64,000 nucleotides of DNA, from positions 1,367,634-1,431,633 of the forward strand of contig CAXIPT010000008.1 of assembly GCA_964030475.1 (NCBI GenBank). Direction: 5' to 3'. A model generated the notes under the pieces. That model searched no databases. It was not told where the DNA came from and saw nothing but the letters and a program-made list of their open reading frames with translations. The position numbers were made by a program, and so were the translations under genes. Of the stretch, positions 12,240-22,972 are shown in pieces; position 1 is the first letter of the stretch, and every line of letters begins with the position of its first letter. This stretch comes from Tethya wilhelma. Taxonomy: Eukaryota; Porifera; Demospongiae; Tethyida; Tethyidae.

Positions 12240-12778
12240 GGGGAAATCCCGTTGATTCAATCAGAAACGCAGTTTGACGTCACAGGAAATGCAGTAGGCA
12301 ACCAATCAGAACGCTGGTTTGCTTCGATTATACCTTGGCGATGCATTTTTCCATGCGTCACAGCACAATCATCTTGTGTTGCACCATTTAGCAGGGACAG
12401 CAAGAACTGCAGAACTGCTAGCTCTCAAACTCTGAAGCTGAGTCAGGATTCAGGAACGTCTAAACGGATATATCTATACCGCTCCAAACTACCTCCCAAC
12501 GTTCTGGACTCATCCTACTTTCTTCAGAATCAAACGTGAGCAAGTTCTTCATAACTCTCTAAGCCCCTACTTCTGTTGTGCATACAAGAAACTCTTCTCT
12601 CATTTGCTGTACGTGAATTTACTCTCCTACCAAGAAACATAGACTAGTTCATTCTACATAGAACATTTTACAGGACCAGACCAAGTTTTGAAAGTTGCGA
12701 CCACGTTGTATAAACTACATCAGCTGACCTTTTGGAATCTCTCTCTCTGTCTCTCTCTCTCTCTCTCACACAACTATC
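12240..12778. promoter_or_regulatory. Bidirectional promoter UBE3D / TENT5 (copy A)
   Basis: 540 bp between divergent start codons. It carries a consensus CRE (TGACGTCA, 12275-12282) and a CCAAT box in the NF-Y context AACCAATCAGA (12302-12306), both in the UBE3D-proximal half. A CT tract lies just before the TENT5 ATG. The whole block is repeated at 14225-14800. Confidence 0.6.
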
Positions 12779-13822
12779 ATGGACGTAGCTAGTCGTGAAC
12801 TGGACAGCTTTCAACTGCGCAAGCTGGACACTGTTTTGCGTGAACCAATTGAAATTCATCCATTGAATAACTTTCCAGCTCTGAGCATTGCTCCAGCCAC
12901 ATTGGTGAAAGTGGTGAAGGACCGACTAGTAAAGAAAGAAATAAAAGTAAAAGACATTCGAATGAATGGCAGTGCTGCAAGTCACTGCCTTTGCAAAGAC
13001 CATGAGATTCATTTCAACGACATTGACCTGATTTTTGGTGTTTCAATTGAAAGGGAAAGTGATTTTCATGTGATAAAAGAAGAGGTATTGACGGCACTTT
13101 TGGAGTTCTTTCCCAAAGGTGTAACTACGGAGAACATCAGCTGTCTATCACTAGAGGAGACTTATGTCAAGAAGATGGTACTGGTCTCGAATTCATTGAG
13201 CAAGTGGTCTCTTATTTCTTTGGGTGACCAGAGAACTAACAATACAAGTATTGAGTTAAAATTTGTCAGCAAGATCAAACGTGCGTTTGAATTCACTGTA
13301 GATTCCTTCCAAATTCAGCTGGACTCTTATCTGATGAACCAACAGGAAAAAGACATTGATGAAGACAACTCTTGTCACCAACCAGTACGAGCCATTTCCA
13401 TGTACAGGGACATTGATGAGGCCTTGCATCATTTGAACAATCGTCTCATTCACACTGAAGCTCCAGAGGAGATACGAGGGGGAGGGCTTCTCAAGTACTG
13501 CAGTCTCCTTGTGAGTGGATTTCAGCCTGCCGATGGGGAGACCATGCTGCGACTGGAGCCGTACATGTGCAGTAGGTTCTTCATTGATTTCCCAACCAAC
13601 GAGGCACAGTATTTCAAAATTCACAAGTACATCATGAGATTCCTTCAACACGGGGACGTTGGGAAGTGTATCGAGTTCCTCGGCTATCTTGAACGTGTGG
13701 TGATGACTCAAGCCATGTGTCTCATGGAACCTGAGCGCCAGAAGACGATATTTGTGATAGCTCAACTGCGAGCCATGGTTCTGCCTGCCAAATTCAAAGT
13801 TTGCTCAATCCGCCAAATTTAA
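12779..13822 (+). CDS. TENT5 (FAM46) nucleotidyltransferase, 3'-truncated copy
   Basis: Single-exon ORF of 347 aa. The first 335 or so residues are nearly identical to the downstream copy (I see only a few changes, such as DEDN/DENN and DVGKC/DFGKC). Family features: HPLNNFPALS (the IHGRGNFPTL region), the nucleotidyltransferase NGSAASH followed by DIDLIFGV with the two catalytic Asp, YVKKMV, WSLISL, IELKFV, and FEFTVDSFQIQLDSYL. TENT5 proteins are non-canonical poly(A) polymerases acting on mRNA. This copy loses the last 66 residues: after AMVLP the sequence switches to 12 unrelated residues and a stop, because the duplication ended there in a MITE fragment. The nucleotidyltransferase core is intact, so it may be functional. 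Confidence 0.88.
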   Translation: MDVASRELDSFQLRKLDTVLREPIEIHPLNNFPALSIAPATLVKVVKDRLVKKEIKVKDIRMNGSAASHCLCKDHEIHFNDIDLIFGVSIERESDFHVIKEEVLTALLEFFPKGVTTENISCLSLEETYVKKMVLVSNSLSKWSLISLGDQRTNNTSIELKFVSKIKRAFEFTVDSFQIQLDSYLMNQQEKDIDEDNSCHQPVRAISMYRDIDEALHHLNNRLIHTEAPEEIRGGGLLKYCSLLVSGFQPADGETMLRLEPYMCSRFFIDFPTNEAQYFKIHKYIMRFLQHGDVGKCIEFLGYLERVVMTQAMCLMEPERQKTIFVIAQLRAMVLPAKFKVCSIRQI

Positions 13823-13853
13823 TTCTCGCCAAATTTTCCGGCTATACGGTATA
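13790..13853. mobile_element. Fragment of CCGTATAGC-type MITE at duplication junction
   Basis: Directly after the point where the two TENT5 copies diverge come about 64 bp ending CCGGCTATACGGTA. These match one terminus of the MITE family seen complete at 57901-58117. Just after it unit B of the duplication begins with the UBE3D exon 1 donor. It supplies the stop codon of the truncated TENT5. Confidence 0.7.
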
Positions 13854-13877
13854 TACAATACATTATATTTCACTCAC

Positions 13878-14224
13878 AGGTCTTGTCCTACAAAATATTT
13901 TCCACAGAATGAACACTTGAGACGCAGCAGACAGTGTTCACATCCATACTCTGTCAGCTCATCACTCAGGACTACAGTGTGCACTGCTTGTGTCTTGAAC
14001 CTCACATGCAAGCCTTCTCCCTGTGTGACCTTTGACCTTTGATATGACTCCACTCTCAACTTTGTTTTCTTCCATCTTGCTATCTCTTCGTTTGAATCAC
14101 CTTGGAGGATTCGTTTGGGGGTGAATATTAATTGGGAACCAGTGGAGAATACACACACGTGTGCAGTCTGAATCCTTGGGAGAAATTCGACGTAGAATCT
14201 GCTGCTGTTGTGCATGTGCTCCAT
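13878..14224 (-). pseudogene. Orphan copy of UBE3D exon 1
   Basis: Duplicate of 11839-12225, open from MEHMHNSSRF to GQDL and with the same GTGAGT donor. It is separated from the rest of UBE3D by the truncated TENT5 gene. The upstream Met of the parent exon leads here to MACRM and a stop because a GCGATGCGAT stretch is missing. It could still act as an alternative first exon of UBE3D, running antisense through TENT5 copy A; otherwise it is a relic. Confidence 0.75.
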
Positions 14225-14800
14225 TCGATTTCCGCCACATGATGGTTCACATCCTGCACGCCATGGGGAAATCCCGTAGATTCAATCAGAAACGCAGTTT
14301 GACGTCACAGGAAATGCAGTAGGCAACCAATCAGAACGCTGGTTTGCTTCGATTCTACCTTGGCGATGCATTTTTCCATGCGTCACAGCACAATCATCTT
14401 GTGTTGCACCATTTAGCAGGGACAGCAAGAACTGCAGAACTGCTAGCTCTCAAACTCTGAAGCTGAGTCAGGATTCAGGAACGTCTAAACGGATATATCT
14501 ATACCGCTCCAAACTACCTCCCAACGTTCTGGACTCATCCTACTTCTTCAGAATCAAACGTGAGCAAGTTCTTCATAACTCTCTAAGCCCCTACTTCTGT
14601 TGTGCATACAAGAAACTCTTCTCTCATTTGCTGTACGTGAATTTACTCTCCTACCAAGAAACATAGACTAGTTCATTCTACATAGAACATTTTACAGGAC
14701 CAGACCAAGTTTTGAAAGTTGCGACCACGTTGTATAAACTACATCAGCTGACCTTTTGGAATCTCTCTCTCTGTCTCTCTCTTTCTCTCACACAACTATC
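14225..14800. promoter_or_regulatory. Duplicated bidirectional promoter (copy B)
   Basis: Copy of 12240-12778 with the CRE at 14300-14307 and CCAAT at 14327-14331 both kept. It would drive the complete TENT5 gene and, on the other strand, the orphan UBE3D exon. Confidence 0.55.
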
Positions 14801-16006
14801 ATGGACGTAGCTAGTCGTGAACTGGACAGCTTTCAACTGCGCAAGCTGGACACTGTTTTGCGTGAACCAATTGAAATTCATCCATTGAATAACTTTCCAG
14901 CTCTGAGCATTGCTCCAGCCACATTGGTGAAAGTGGTGAAGGACCGACTAGTAAAGAAAGAAATAAAAGTAAAAGACATTCGAATGAATGGCAGTGCTGC
15001 AAGTCACTGCCTTTGCAAAGACCATGAGATTCATTTCAACGACATTGACCTGATTTTTGGTGTTTCAATTGAAAGGGAAAGTGATTTTCATGTGATAAAA
15101 GAAGAGGTATTGACGGCACTTTTGGAGTTCTTTCCCAAAGGTGTAACTACGGAGAACATCAGCTGTCTATCACTAGAGGAGACTTATGTCAAGAAGATGG
15201 TACTGGTCTCGAATTCATTGAGCAAGTGGTCTCTTATTTCTTTGGGCGACCAGAGAACTAACAATACAAGTATTGAGTTAAAATTTGTCAGCAAGATCAA
15301 ACGTGCGTTTGAATTCACTGTAGATTCCTTCCAAATTCAGCTGGACTCTTATCTGATGAACCAACAGGAAAAAGACATTGATGAAAACAACTCTTGTCAC
15401 CAACCAGTACGAGCCATTTCCATGTACAGGGACATTGATGAGGCTTTGCATCATTTGAACAATCGTCTCATTCACACTGAAGCTCCAGAGGAGATACGAG
15501 GGGGAGGGCTTCTCAAGTACTGCAGTCTCCTTGTGAGTGGATTTCAGCCTGCCGATGGGGAGACCATGCTGCGACTGGAGCCGTACATGTGCAGTAGGTT
15601 CTTCATTGATTTCCCAACCAACGAGGCACAGTATTTCAAAATTCACAAGTACATAATGAGATTCCTTCAACACGGTGACTTTGGGAAGTGTATCGAGTTC
15701 CTCGGCTATCTTGAACGTGTGGTGATGACTCAAGCCATGTGTCTCATGGAACCTGAGCGCCAGAAGACGATATTTGTGATAGCTCAACTGCGAGCCATGG
15801 TTCTGCCACCGTTTGGCTACCACTACCTTCCCCCTCCACCCCATCACCCCCTCACCGGCATCCCCAATCCACACCTGTCATTTCGCTCACTTGTGCCCAG
15901 TCATCCGTATCACTACGACCCGATGAGGACTTCTCCACCTCCACCCCTTCATCCTCACAGCTGGAACTCCCACCCTAGACCAGCCACTACCACGAAGGTC
16001 AGGTAG
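14801..16006 (+). CDS. TENT5 (FAM46) nucleotidyltransferase, complete copy
   Basis: Single-exon gene of 401 aa, about the usual length of animal TENT5 proteins. The ATG at 14801 is chosen because both copies share it; the longer frame upstream is a CT repeat. Domains: nucleotidyltransferase core with NGSAASH (about residues 62-68) and DIDLIFGV (about 80-87), the second half with ELKFV and the VDSFQIQLDSYL block, and a helical C-terminal part ending RAMVLP. A Pro/His-rich tail of about 65 residues (HPHSWNSHPRP) is missing from copy A. Role: non-templated adenylation of mRNA, from family knowledge. An AATAAA signal lies at 16228-16233, about 220 bp past the stop. Head-to-head with a copied UBE3D exon. 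Confidence 0.93.
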   Translation: MDVASRELDSFQLRKLDTVLREPIEIHPLNNFPALSIAPATLVKVVKDRLVKKEIKVKDIRMNGSAASHCLCKDHEIHFNDIDLIFGVSIERESDFHVIKEEVLTALLEFFPKGVTTENISCLSLEETYVKKMVLVSNSLSKWSLISLGDQRTNNTSIELKFVSKIKRAFEFTVDSFQIQLDSYLMNQQEKDIDENNSCHQPVRAISMYRDIDEALHHLNNRLIHTEAPEEIRGGGLLKYCSLLVSGFQPADGETMLRLEPYMCSRFFIDFPTNEAQYFKIHKYIMRFLQHGDFGKCIEFLGYLERVVMTQAMCLMEPERQKTIFVIAQLRAMVLPPFGYHYLPPPPHHPLTGIPNPHLSFRSLVPSHPYHYDPMRTSPPPPLHPHSWNSHPRPATTTKVR

Positions 16007-16227
16007 TGTGTTTGTGAGTGAGTGTGGAGTCATTCAAGTGTGCATTTGTGTGTGTGTGTGTGTTGGTGATTTGTGAACAAAAATATGTACTGAAAAAGAA
16101 AAAGGAAGACGTGGACAGAAATATTGTTGTGATGCTGTTAAATAATTGTCATTGTCAATTGTAAAACATTTTGTTTTTTTTTGTCAATTATCCAACTTTC
16201 ATCAAGAAAAAAAAAGAATCAAACAAC

Positions 16228-16233
16228 AATAAA
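16228..16233 (+). terminator. Poly(A) signal of TENT5
   Basis: AATAAA in an A-rich 3' UTR, the first consensus signal after the stop at 16006. The remaining sequence up to 17027, where DDX18 ends on the other strand, shows no ORF or repeat that I can support. Confidence 0.5.
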
Positions 16234-17027
16234 TGCTACCAATCTACAGTCACTTTTGTTGCCTGTAATGTCTCACAATAGCTAAAACGCAGTTTGTTCA
16301 GCACTTTTTTTTATTTCTCTTGTTATTTTTGCCATCGACACTGTAATCCTTACTTGTTCACTCCTACCTTGTACACACAGTTGTTCCTAAATATCAACAA
16401 CGAACAATGTGCACTGAAAGTGTAGCCAACACATGTACGTTTGTGTGTGTGGTGTATGCGTGTTCGTTTTTCCTTTTTGAGACAAAATCTTTATACTCGA
16501 AAATCTACATCAATGATCACTCTCGTTGTACCTTTGTTGTACACACAAACACACTCTATTATAGAAGCATGCATTAATTCTATTGTCTGCATGCCTAATT
16601 GGTAATTGAACTCCACTAGAGTGCCTTGGTTAATCCAGAGAGAGCCGTTTGCTGCCAAATCTTCTCTCGGCCTGACCATTCTACATTCTTGGAAGCTCTA
16701 CAAGTGAACACAGGATGCACTTTTCAGGGTGTGTTGAGGGTTCACCACATCCTAACCTCCTTTTATGGTCAAAATAATTATTAGTAGGTCTAGAGTCAGT
16801 TGTATATAGTTGCAGTACAGAAAACGTCTACTCAGAATTTCACTCAGGATGTGTTGCAATGTCATACATAGTCATGGTACTATTATTCATACCAATAAAA
16901 ATGTATGACATCAGCTATTGTGAGGAGTTTCAACAGGATTCATTTGCATGTGGGTATGACCAATGCACACACAACATGCTGACACAGGTAGAAAGGGACA
17001 ATTCGAAAAAAGAACAAGTGAATAAGA

Positions 17028-20000
17028 TTAACGTGTAAACTGTCTTGAGTCTGAGACTGATGTCCACTTCTTGAACTTTTTTCCTTTTTCAGCAGCTTTC
17101 TTCTTTGTCCAGCCATAGCCAGAGGACCTGGCTCTCTTCTTGCCAGCAGCAGAGCTGTGTATACCTAAGAGTACCAGTCAAGGCAGTACACAACTTTATG
17201 ACTTTATGAATCAAATTGAGAGGTTTCCAATTACACTATTGGGACAGTAAACAGTGTGCACCTTGACCCTTACACAATATGATGTAGCTTGTATCATAAT
17301 GGTAATGTATTGCACAATTAAACTCAAATAATAATTGAGCAGTACTAATTAACCACTATAGTTCTGATGAGAACTGGGTAGCTACCACTAGGAGTACCCA
17401 CTATAGAAATGGTTAAATAGGCATTTGCATAACTTCCTCTTTCAACAGAAGGACACACAAGATAAACATACAGTGTGTGATATCAGACAAATGGTTCTAG
17501 AGCACCATACACCTTCAGTGTTGATAGCAGCCCACAAGATCTCGGCCTAACTGAATACTGGAGCAACACAGGCCTACATCACATCACCCCATCTACATCA
17601 CACAATTCATAGCCCATCCACCAGAGGAACACATGCTGGCACCATTATTGTGTGACTCTGAGAGAGAGCACAATAGAGTACAGCTATTGTGTCTAGAATA
17701 GAGGGTTCCTTTAGACTTCCTATTGCAAACAGATGGTTAATACTCTACCCCCTATCACAATCCTTCCTAGCAACAGCCACAGACCACTAGCAAGTGCACA
17801 CACAGTATAATACAGTGGAAGGAGACCTTCCAACAGAACCACAACCACCCTGCCTTTCTAAACAGAATTACCAATCGAACTTCTCAAGAGACCTCACGGC
17901 ATGTTTCCCAGCAAATTACAATCATTACTGGGTCATGATTAATTATGTAAAGATCTTGTTACATAACAGATGGTAGGTTTGCATGATGTTGACCATGGAA
18001 GACTCTGGAAGTTGCTCAAGCCATGAATAGTAACAATGACCCAGAGCAGTTAATCTTTCCCTATGGCTCAAAACAGCACCATGACTTCACACATACAATT
18101 ATGTCAATTAATGACATCACAATGGTGCACATTGTTTTCCCAAATGAGGATAAACCACTTAAAACTGGTTTCAAGCCATTCTAGGTTGAATTAGTTTTTG
18201 TGTAGAGCTTATAGACAGATCCAACTTACAGTCAGTCTGGCTAGCCCACCTCCCACACAGTTACATGTACACTGTACTGCACTATATACCATGCAATGCC
18301 ACACTCACACAGTCCACACAGACACACACACTTTAAGGATACTCAGAGCCACACTGGGTGGTGTGGAGAATCCAAATGCCTTGGCCACTCTCTGCAGATC
18401 CAGTTGCTCCACGTTGAACACAGGCTTGAGGGAATGTGAACCATACGCTTGTAAATAAGACCGGTAGGCATCTCTAGCCGATCGATGGAGGTAGTAGTTC
18501 TTCTCCACAAGTCTCTCCAGCTAACATAAACGTACAATGTGAATGCACAACATCATACGAGGCCAGTACAAGGCTATACCACGTACGCTTTTCCTACCTG
18601 AGATTGGACATTGCTCAGCTTCTTGTTGGCAAACTCGTATTCATTGAGTGGAACCTAGCGAAGAAAAACAGACACACTACCAATGTTTACACAGAGAGGA
18701 AGTAAAGATACTACGAGGAGAACACTGCCTACAAAACCTACACATGTGAAGACCATTAGATGTTAAAGCGACTGAAGACATACCCATGCTAATTGCCACT
18801 GGTAACAATGAACGAACAGGAAAATTTGTGTTGAATCTTTACTGATACTATCTATACGCAAGCCTTCTAACAATACAGGCCATCTTACTCGAGCATGTTT
18901 GAGGAACTTTAAGAATCCTAGCTCTTCGGGTAAAAGAAAGAGGAGGGCGTGTCCCCGACCACCTGCCCGAGCTGTGCGCCCAACACGATGAATGTACTCC
19001 TACATAATTCAGAGAGAAAAGGGTAAATTAAAGAATAAAGTAGTTAAAGAGGAATTAAATTCCTCTGACCTTGGGGTCGTCTGGAGGGTCATATTGTACA
19101 ATCCAATCGACTTCAGGGATGTCCAACCCTCTTGCCGCTACATCGGTGCACAGCAGAACACCACGATCCACCTGACAGAACTCAAAGAACGTTGTTGTTC
19201 TCTTCTGCTGCTTTTGGCGTCCCTAAACGTATAGTTTTAACAACTTCAATTAAACACATTCGAGAGACAAGGAATAAGCTCCAAGTGTACCAACAGAACA
19301 CTTGGAAGTGGCTGTTCAGAGAAGCTGTTGACATTCCTTCACTTACATGGATGTCCATTACTGGTACGTCGATATAATTGAGCAGCTCTGAGTGGTACTT
19401 GACTGAATTACATGATGAAAAGAACACCATCACTTTCTTTTGAAGATTCTTCTTAAGAAACGTGAATAGCAGCAAGAATCTTTGTTCAGAAGGACACACC
19501 ACATACCCCTGTATGTATTGTATGAGCATAAGCACCTAATTCTGCTGCCTTCTTAACAGACGCTAACACTGACAATTCCTATACTGACAATAATTGATTT
19601 TGTGTGCAAGCTTTATAAGATAGTCTTGTACGTATGAGCTGGTACTATGATAATGAAAGCACCAAGGTGCATAAGCCTTGGCGCACTCACATGTATGCAT
19701 GACATATGACCAGCACGGTCCACTGAGAGGTGTCAGCGGCCTAGCAAATTCAAGCCTGCTGCAATTGACCTGTGATTAACCTAGTTATATTTAACCGCTG
19801 TTTTGGAATACTTTTGATGCTCAGCTCGAGATACTTCTACACAAAGCTATATTAATTCAACTTGCAATCAGTGAGTTACTTACCTGTACTGTCCAAGCAG
19901 CAGGCTAAGCCAGGGCCTGCCAAACTCCAGTCCATTGTTTCTAGATAACGCACACTACACGGGGCGTGGTCAATGGGTGCGGTTTCGAAGCTAAGCGCTC

Positions 20001-22762
20001 AGAGAAGCACAAAAGCCTCAAATCTCAGAAACTACAGCGTTTTGCAAGATTCTACACAACAAATTTCTAGATAATTTCGATTTATGAACGTAAGTACCTT
20101 TCATTTGGACCATAGAGCTGTCATTCTTCAGATAATCGAGTAACAGACAGACACACACACACACACACACACACAAAACGACTACCGTAACCCTCTGCAC
20201 ACGTGCTACGCACGCGCCGAGGCTTAATTATCACACACTGTGCACACAACCACAATGACAAAAGTCAGAGGAGGTTGGATACGCTTGACGATAATTGCGC
20301 ACTTATAATTATCACTCACGTGAGCTATCCCGTATAGTTTGTATACAAAAGTGCTCATGTGAATCAGAAGAATTTAATTAAAAGTGCGCAATTATCCTGA
20401 AAAGGTCAAGCATGTCTGACCTCCTCTGGGCAAAAGTATTGAATAGATCATGTGCATTAGAACAGCTCAGCATGACACACAACTGCCACACCTCCCCTGG
20501 TCTTCAATGTATGTATGTATGTATATATGCACACTGTACCTGCTCCAACCCCTCAACTGTTGATGTGATCTTGTGATCATCCACTCCAACGTAGAGAGGT
20601 GCCTTCTTGAGGGAGATTCGAGCCAGGTCTTCTACGTTGCGAGTTTGAGTAGCAGAGAAGAGTACTGTCTGACGCTTCTCTATAGAAAGTGAACAGTAAC
20701 ATGTACAGTAGATGGTTGATGCCTGCCTGTAGTACTTATAGTTAGGGTAGGTAGCCTCGTTCCCAGGCTCTCTCCCTGTGAATATTCCATGTTTACATGC
20801 TTGAAAATATAGGAAGTGAGAGAGCCTGGTACACAAAATCACATGAATGATGTTGCCTATAGACAGAGACTGAGTTTGTATGATTTCTCTTTACTACTGC
20901 ATGCTGATTTTCCTACTCACCACATCATTCACATGACTTCGCATACCAGGCTCTTTCCTTCCTGTTATAATGGTACAATATTCACAGGGAGAGAGCCTGG
21001 GAACGAGGCTAAAGTTAGGGTACTATCAACACTGGATTGTATGTTGCTCTAGTACAGTTTTGGCTAGAACTAGAGACCATTCCACTCATGCATAAGGTAC
21101 TAGAGTTCACATTTGACCTACTGGGTAACAGTCGAATAATCTGCTTCATTTCCTCTTCGAACCCAATCTCAAGAATCCTGTCAGCTTCATCAATGATCAG
21201 ACATTGTAAGTTGTTGAACACAAATGCTTCAGTATTCTAAAAAAAAATTGCCAGAAACAATCTTAGCAAAAGACAATAAAACAACACAGTATGTCTGCAA
21301 GTCAATACCTGGAGGTGGTCCAAGAGCCGACCTGGTGTAGCTACAAGAAGATTCACTCCCTTTTGGAGTTTCTCCGCCTCCACTCTCCTGTTGGCTCCAC
21401 CCATTATGATGCCGTGGGAGTGATGGTGGTACTGCAGCAGCTCAGTGGCTACTCCATAGGTCTGCAGAGAGAGTTCTCTGGTTGGAGAGATGATCAGAAC
21501 ACCAGTGCCTGGGAGAGGAGTAATATCTCACTGCAAACTGAAGGTTAAACATTGCTAGGGCCACACCAAATTGATTACATATTTCACGGATTGTCTACAG
21601 AAACTTACTGACCCGGCCGGCCGGCAAAAAAATAAAAATAAAATTAATAACCATTAATAATTTGATTGTATTTCAGTGCACATGCGCGTGGGTTCACTAG
21701 TGCACTGCGATGATTTTGTATCAAAAACGCTATTTAGCTGGTTAGCTGCATTTCAACTGCTTGTTTGGCAGTAGCTATGATCTCCAAACTATTTTTAAAA
21801 GGAAAAATGGCTAAACTGATTCACGAACCAAGAGCTGGAGCGAAGTAAGTAGCCACACCCATCATGAATATAATTTACATTTTTTTTTCATTTTGCCAAA
21901 ATTGTGACCCGCCGGATCCGTGAAACATGAAATCAATTTGGTGTGGCCTAGTTGACTGACCATTTCTTGGTTTGAAGTTGAGTTTGTAGAGCAGTTCCAC
22001 TGCAGGAAGAAGGAAGGCCAGTGTCTTACCACTGCCAGTGCGAGCAGCACCCATCAAGTCTCTGCAACAACAACAACAACAAAAAAATAAAAATTTTAAA
22101 AAAAATAAAAATAAAAAAATAAAAAAATCAGAGTTACCCTGTCAGCTACTATTGTTAGTTTACCTTCCTTCGAGTAGAGGTGGGATGGATCTGTGTTGTA
22201 TCTCCATCATCTCAGTGAAGCCCATCTCTTCGATAGCTCTCAGTGACTTATCAGAGACTAGTTCACTCAATGAGGCAAACCGTTTATCCAATGCTGCACT
22301 TGCTACATCACTTGTGATGGCAAGAGTGGGTGGTGTTTCAGTATCAGGTGAACCTGCCCCTATAATTATTATGATGCATTAATGACAACCTAGAATAGTT
22401 TGTTCTTGGTTCAATTCATACCATCATCCAGTGTCTCTTCTTGATAACTGTCCTGGCTCTCTGGGTCTTCATCCAAGCTGTCTTCACTATCATTTTTTCT
22501 TCTCTTTACTTCAGAAAGATGTTCAGTGTCTTTTTGATGTTGCCTTTTCCTCTTCTTGCCATCACTGGCTTCACTATCAACACTTGGAACTACTTCTGTC
22601 AAAATTATTTTAATATGATACACATAGATCAAGGGTAGATAGCGATGCAAAACAAGCTTTCTTACCTTCTTTTGTCTCTGTGGCTCTCATTTTTAATCTC
22701 TGTTTGGCTTTCTTTCTCATTTTTCTTAGCTTTCTAACGTTTCTGTCTCTCACAGTAGGCAT
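17028..22762 (-). CDS. DDX18: DDX18 (Has1) DEAD-box RNA helicase
   Basis: Thirteen exons: 22666-22762, 22422-22595, 22164-22353, 21961-22061, 21309-21508, 21122-21236, 20540-20679, 19347-19508, 19070-19222, 18889-18999, 18598-18654, 18330-18520, 17028-17154; 1818 bp, 605 aa. The N-terminus is basic and acidic (nucleolar type). Then come FASLSELV and [11 protein letters not shown] (Q motif), AARTGSGKT (I), SPTREL (Ia), TPGRLLD (Ib), DEAD (II), SAT (III), [12 protein letters not shown] (V) and [10 protein letters not shown] (VI). The C-terminal extension [28 protein letters not shown] and the end SDSRQFTR match DDX18/Has1, not DDX10 or DDX55. Role: ATP-dependent helicase in 60S ribosome assembly in the nucleolus. 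The donor of exon 18330 lies in a GT repeat, so its exact end is uncertain. Head-to-head with ILVBL, 210 bp apart. Confidence 0.93.
20149..20174. repeat. CA microsatellite in DDX18 intron
   Basis: CA dinucleotide run in the long intron between exons 20540-20679 and 19347-19508. Confidence 0.85.
20266..20428. mobile_element. MITE-like inverted repeat in DDX18 intron
   Basis: Left end AGAGGAGGT...GCTTGAC...GATAATTGCGCACTT pairs with right end AAGTGCGCAATTATC...GTCAAGC...ACCTCCTCT. Termini are about 45 bp with gaps. The interior holds a further small palindrome around ACTCACGTGAG. Noncoding. Confidence 0.6.
20753..21010. mobile_element. MITE with 34-bp perfect terminal inverted repeats
   Basis: 20753-20786 (AGCCTCGTTCCCAGGCTCTC and on) is the exact reverse complement of 20977-21010. 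The 10-mer AGTTAGGGTA occurs just outside both ends (about 20740 and about 21012), consistent with a target duplication a few bases out of register. It lies in a DDX18 intron and has no transposase. Confidence 0.8.
21559..21948. mobile_element. MITE with GGCCACACCAAATTGATT ends
   Basis: Left GGCCACACCAAATTGATTAC and the reverse complement of the right end agree over about 34 bp with few mismatches, including TTTCACGGAT. TAG/TA flanks both sides. It makes up nearly all of the intron between the DDX18 exons that carry motifs I and Ia; the right end lies only 12 bp before the donor of exon 21961-22061. Confidence 0.75.
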
Positions 22763-22972
22763 GGTGGAGATTTTCACTCCACGTGGTCTTACCGTATTAC
22801 GAGGCCTTGCTTTAATTAACCGAAAATAACTCCAAAAATAATATAATGAAACTTTGATGTTTGAGTCACATGGGGTCAACAATTTCCTATTTGTAGCTTG
22901 ACCACAACAAGCAATATCAGCCAAGACACAGAGGGGTGTATATCTGAACTGTCAGAACACTAGGATTGAACC
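22763..22972. promoter_or_regulatory. Bidirectional promoter DDX18 / ILVBL
   Basis: 210 bp between two divergent start codons of housekeeping genes, with no other gene in between. It must hold both promoters; I see no TATA box, which fits broad housekeeping promoters. Confidence 0.55.

Noticed and set aside
12779..13822. TENT5 copy A as a plain pseudogene
   Set aside because: No frameshift or early stop in the catalytic region, an intact promoter copy, and only a few amino-acid changes; truncation removes only the Pro/His-rich tail and the last few helices.
13256..15874. Minus-strand ORFs of 169 and 198 aa inside both TENT5 copies
   Set aside because: They are shadow frames of the conserved TENT5 coding sequence; no family resemblance.
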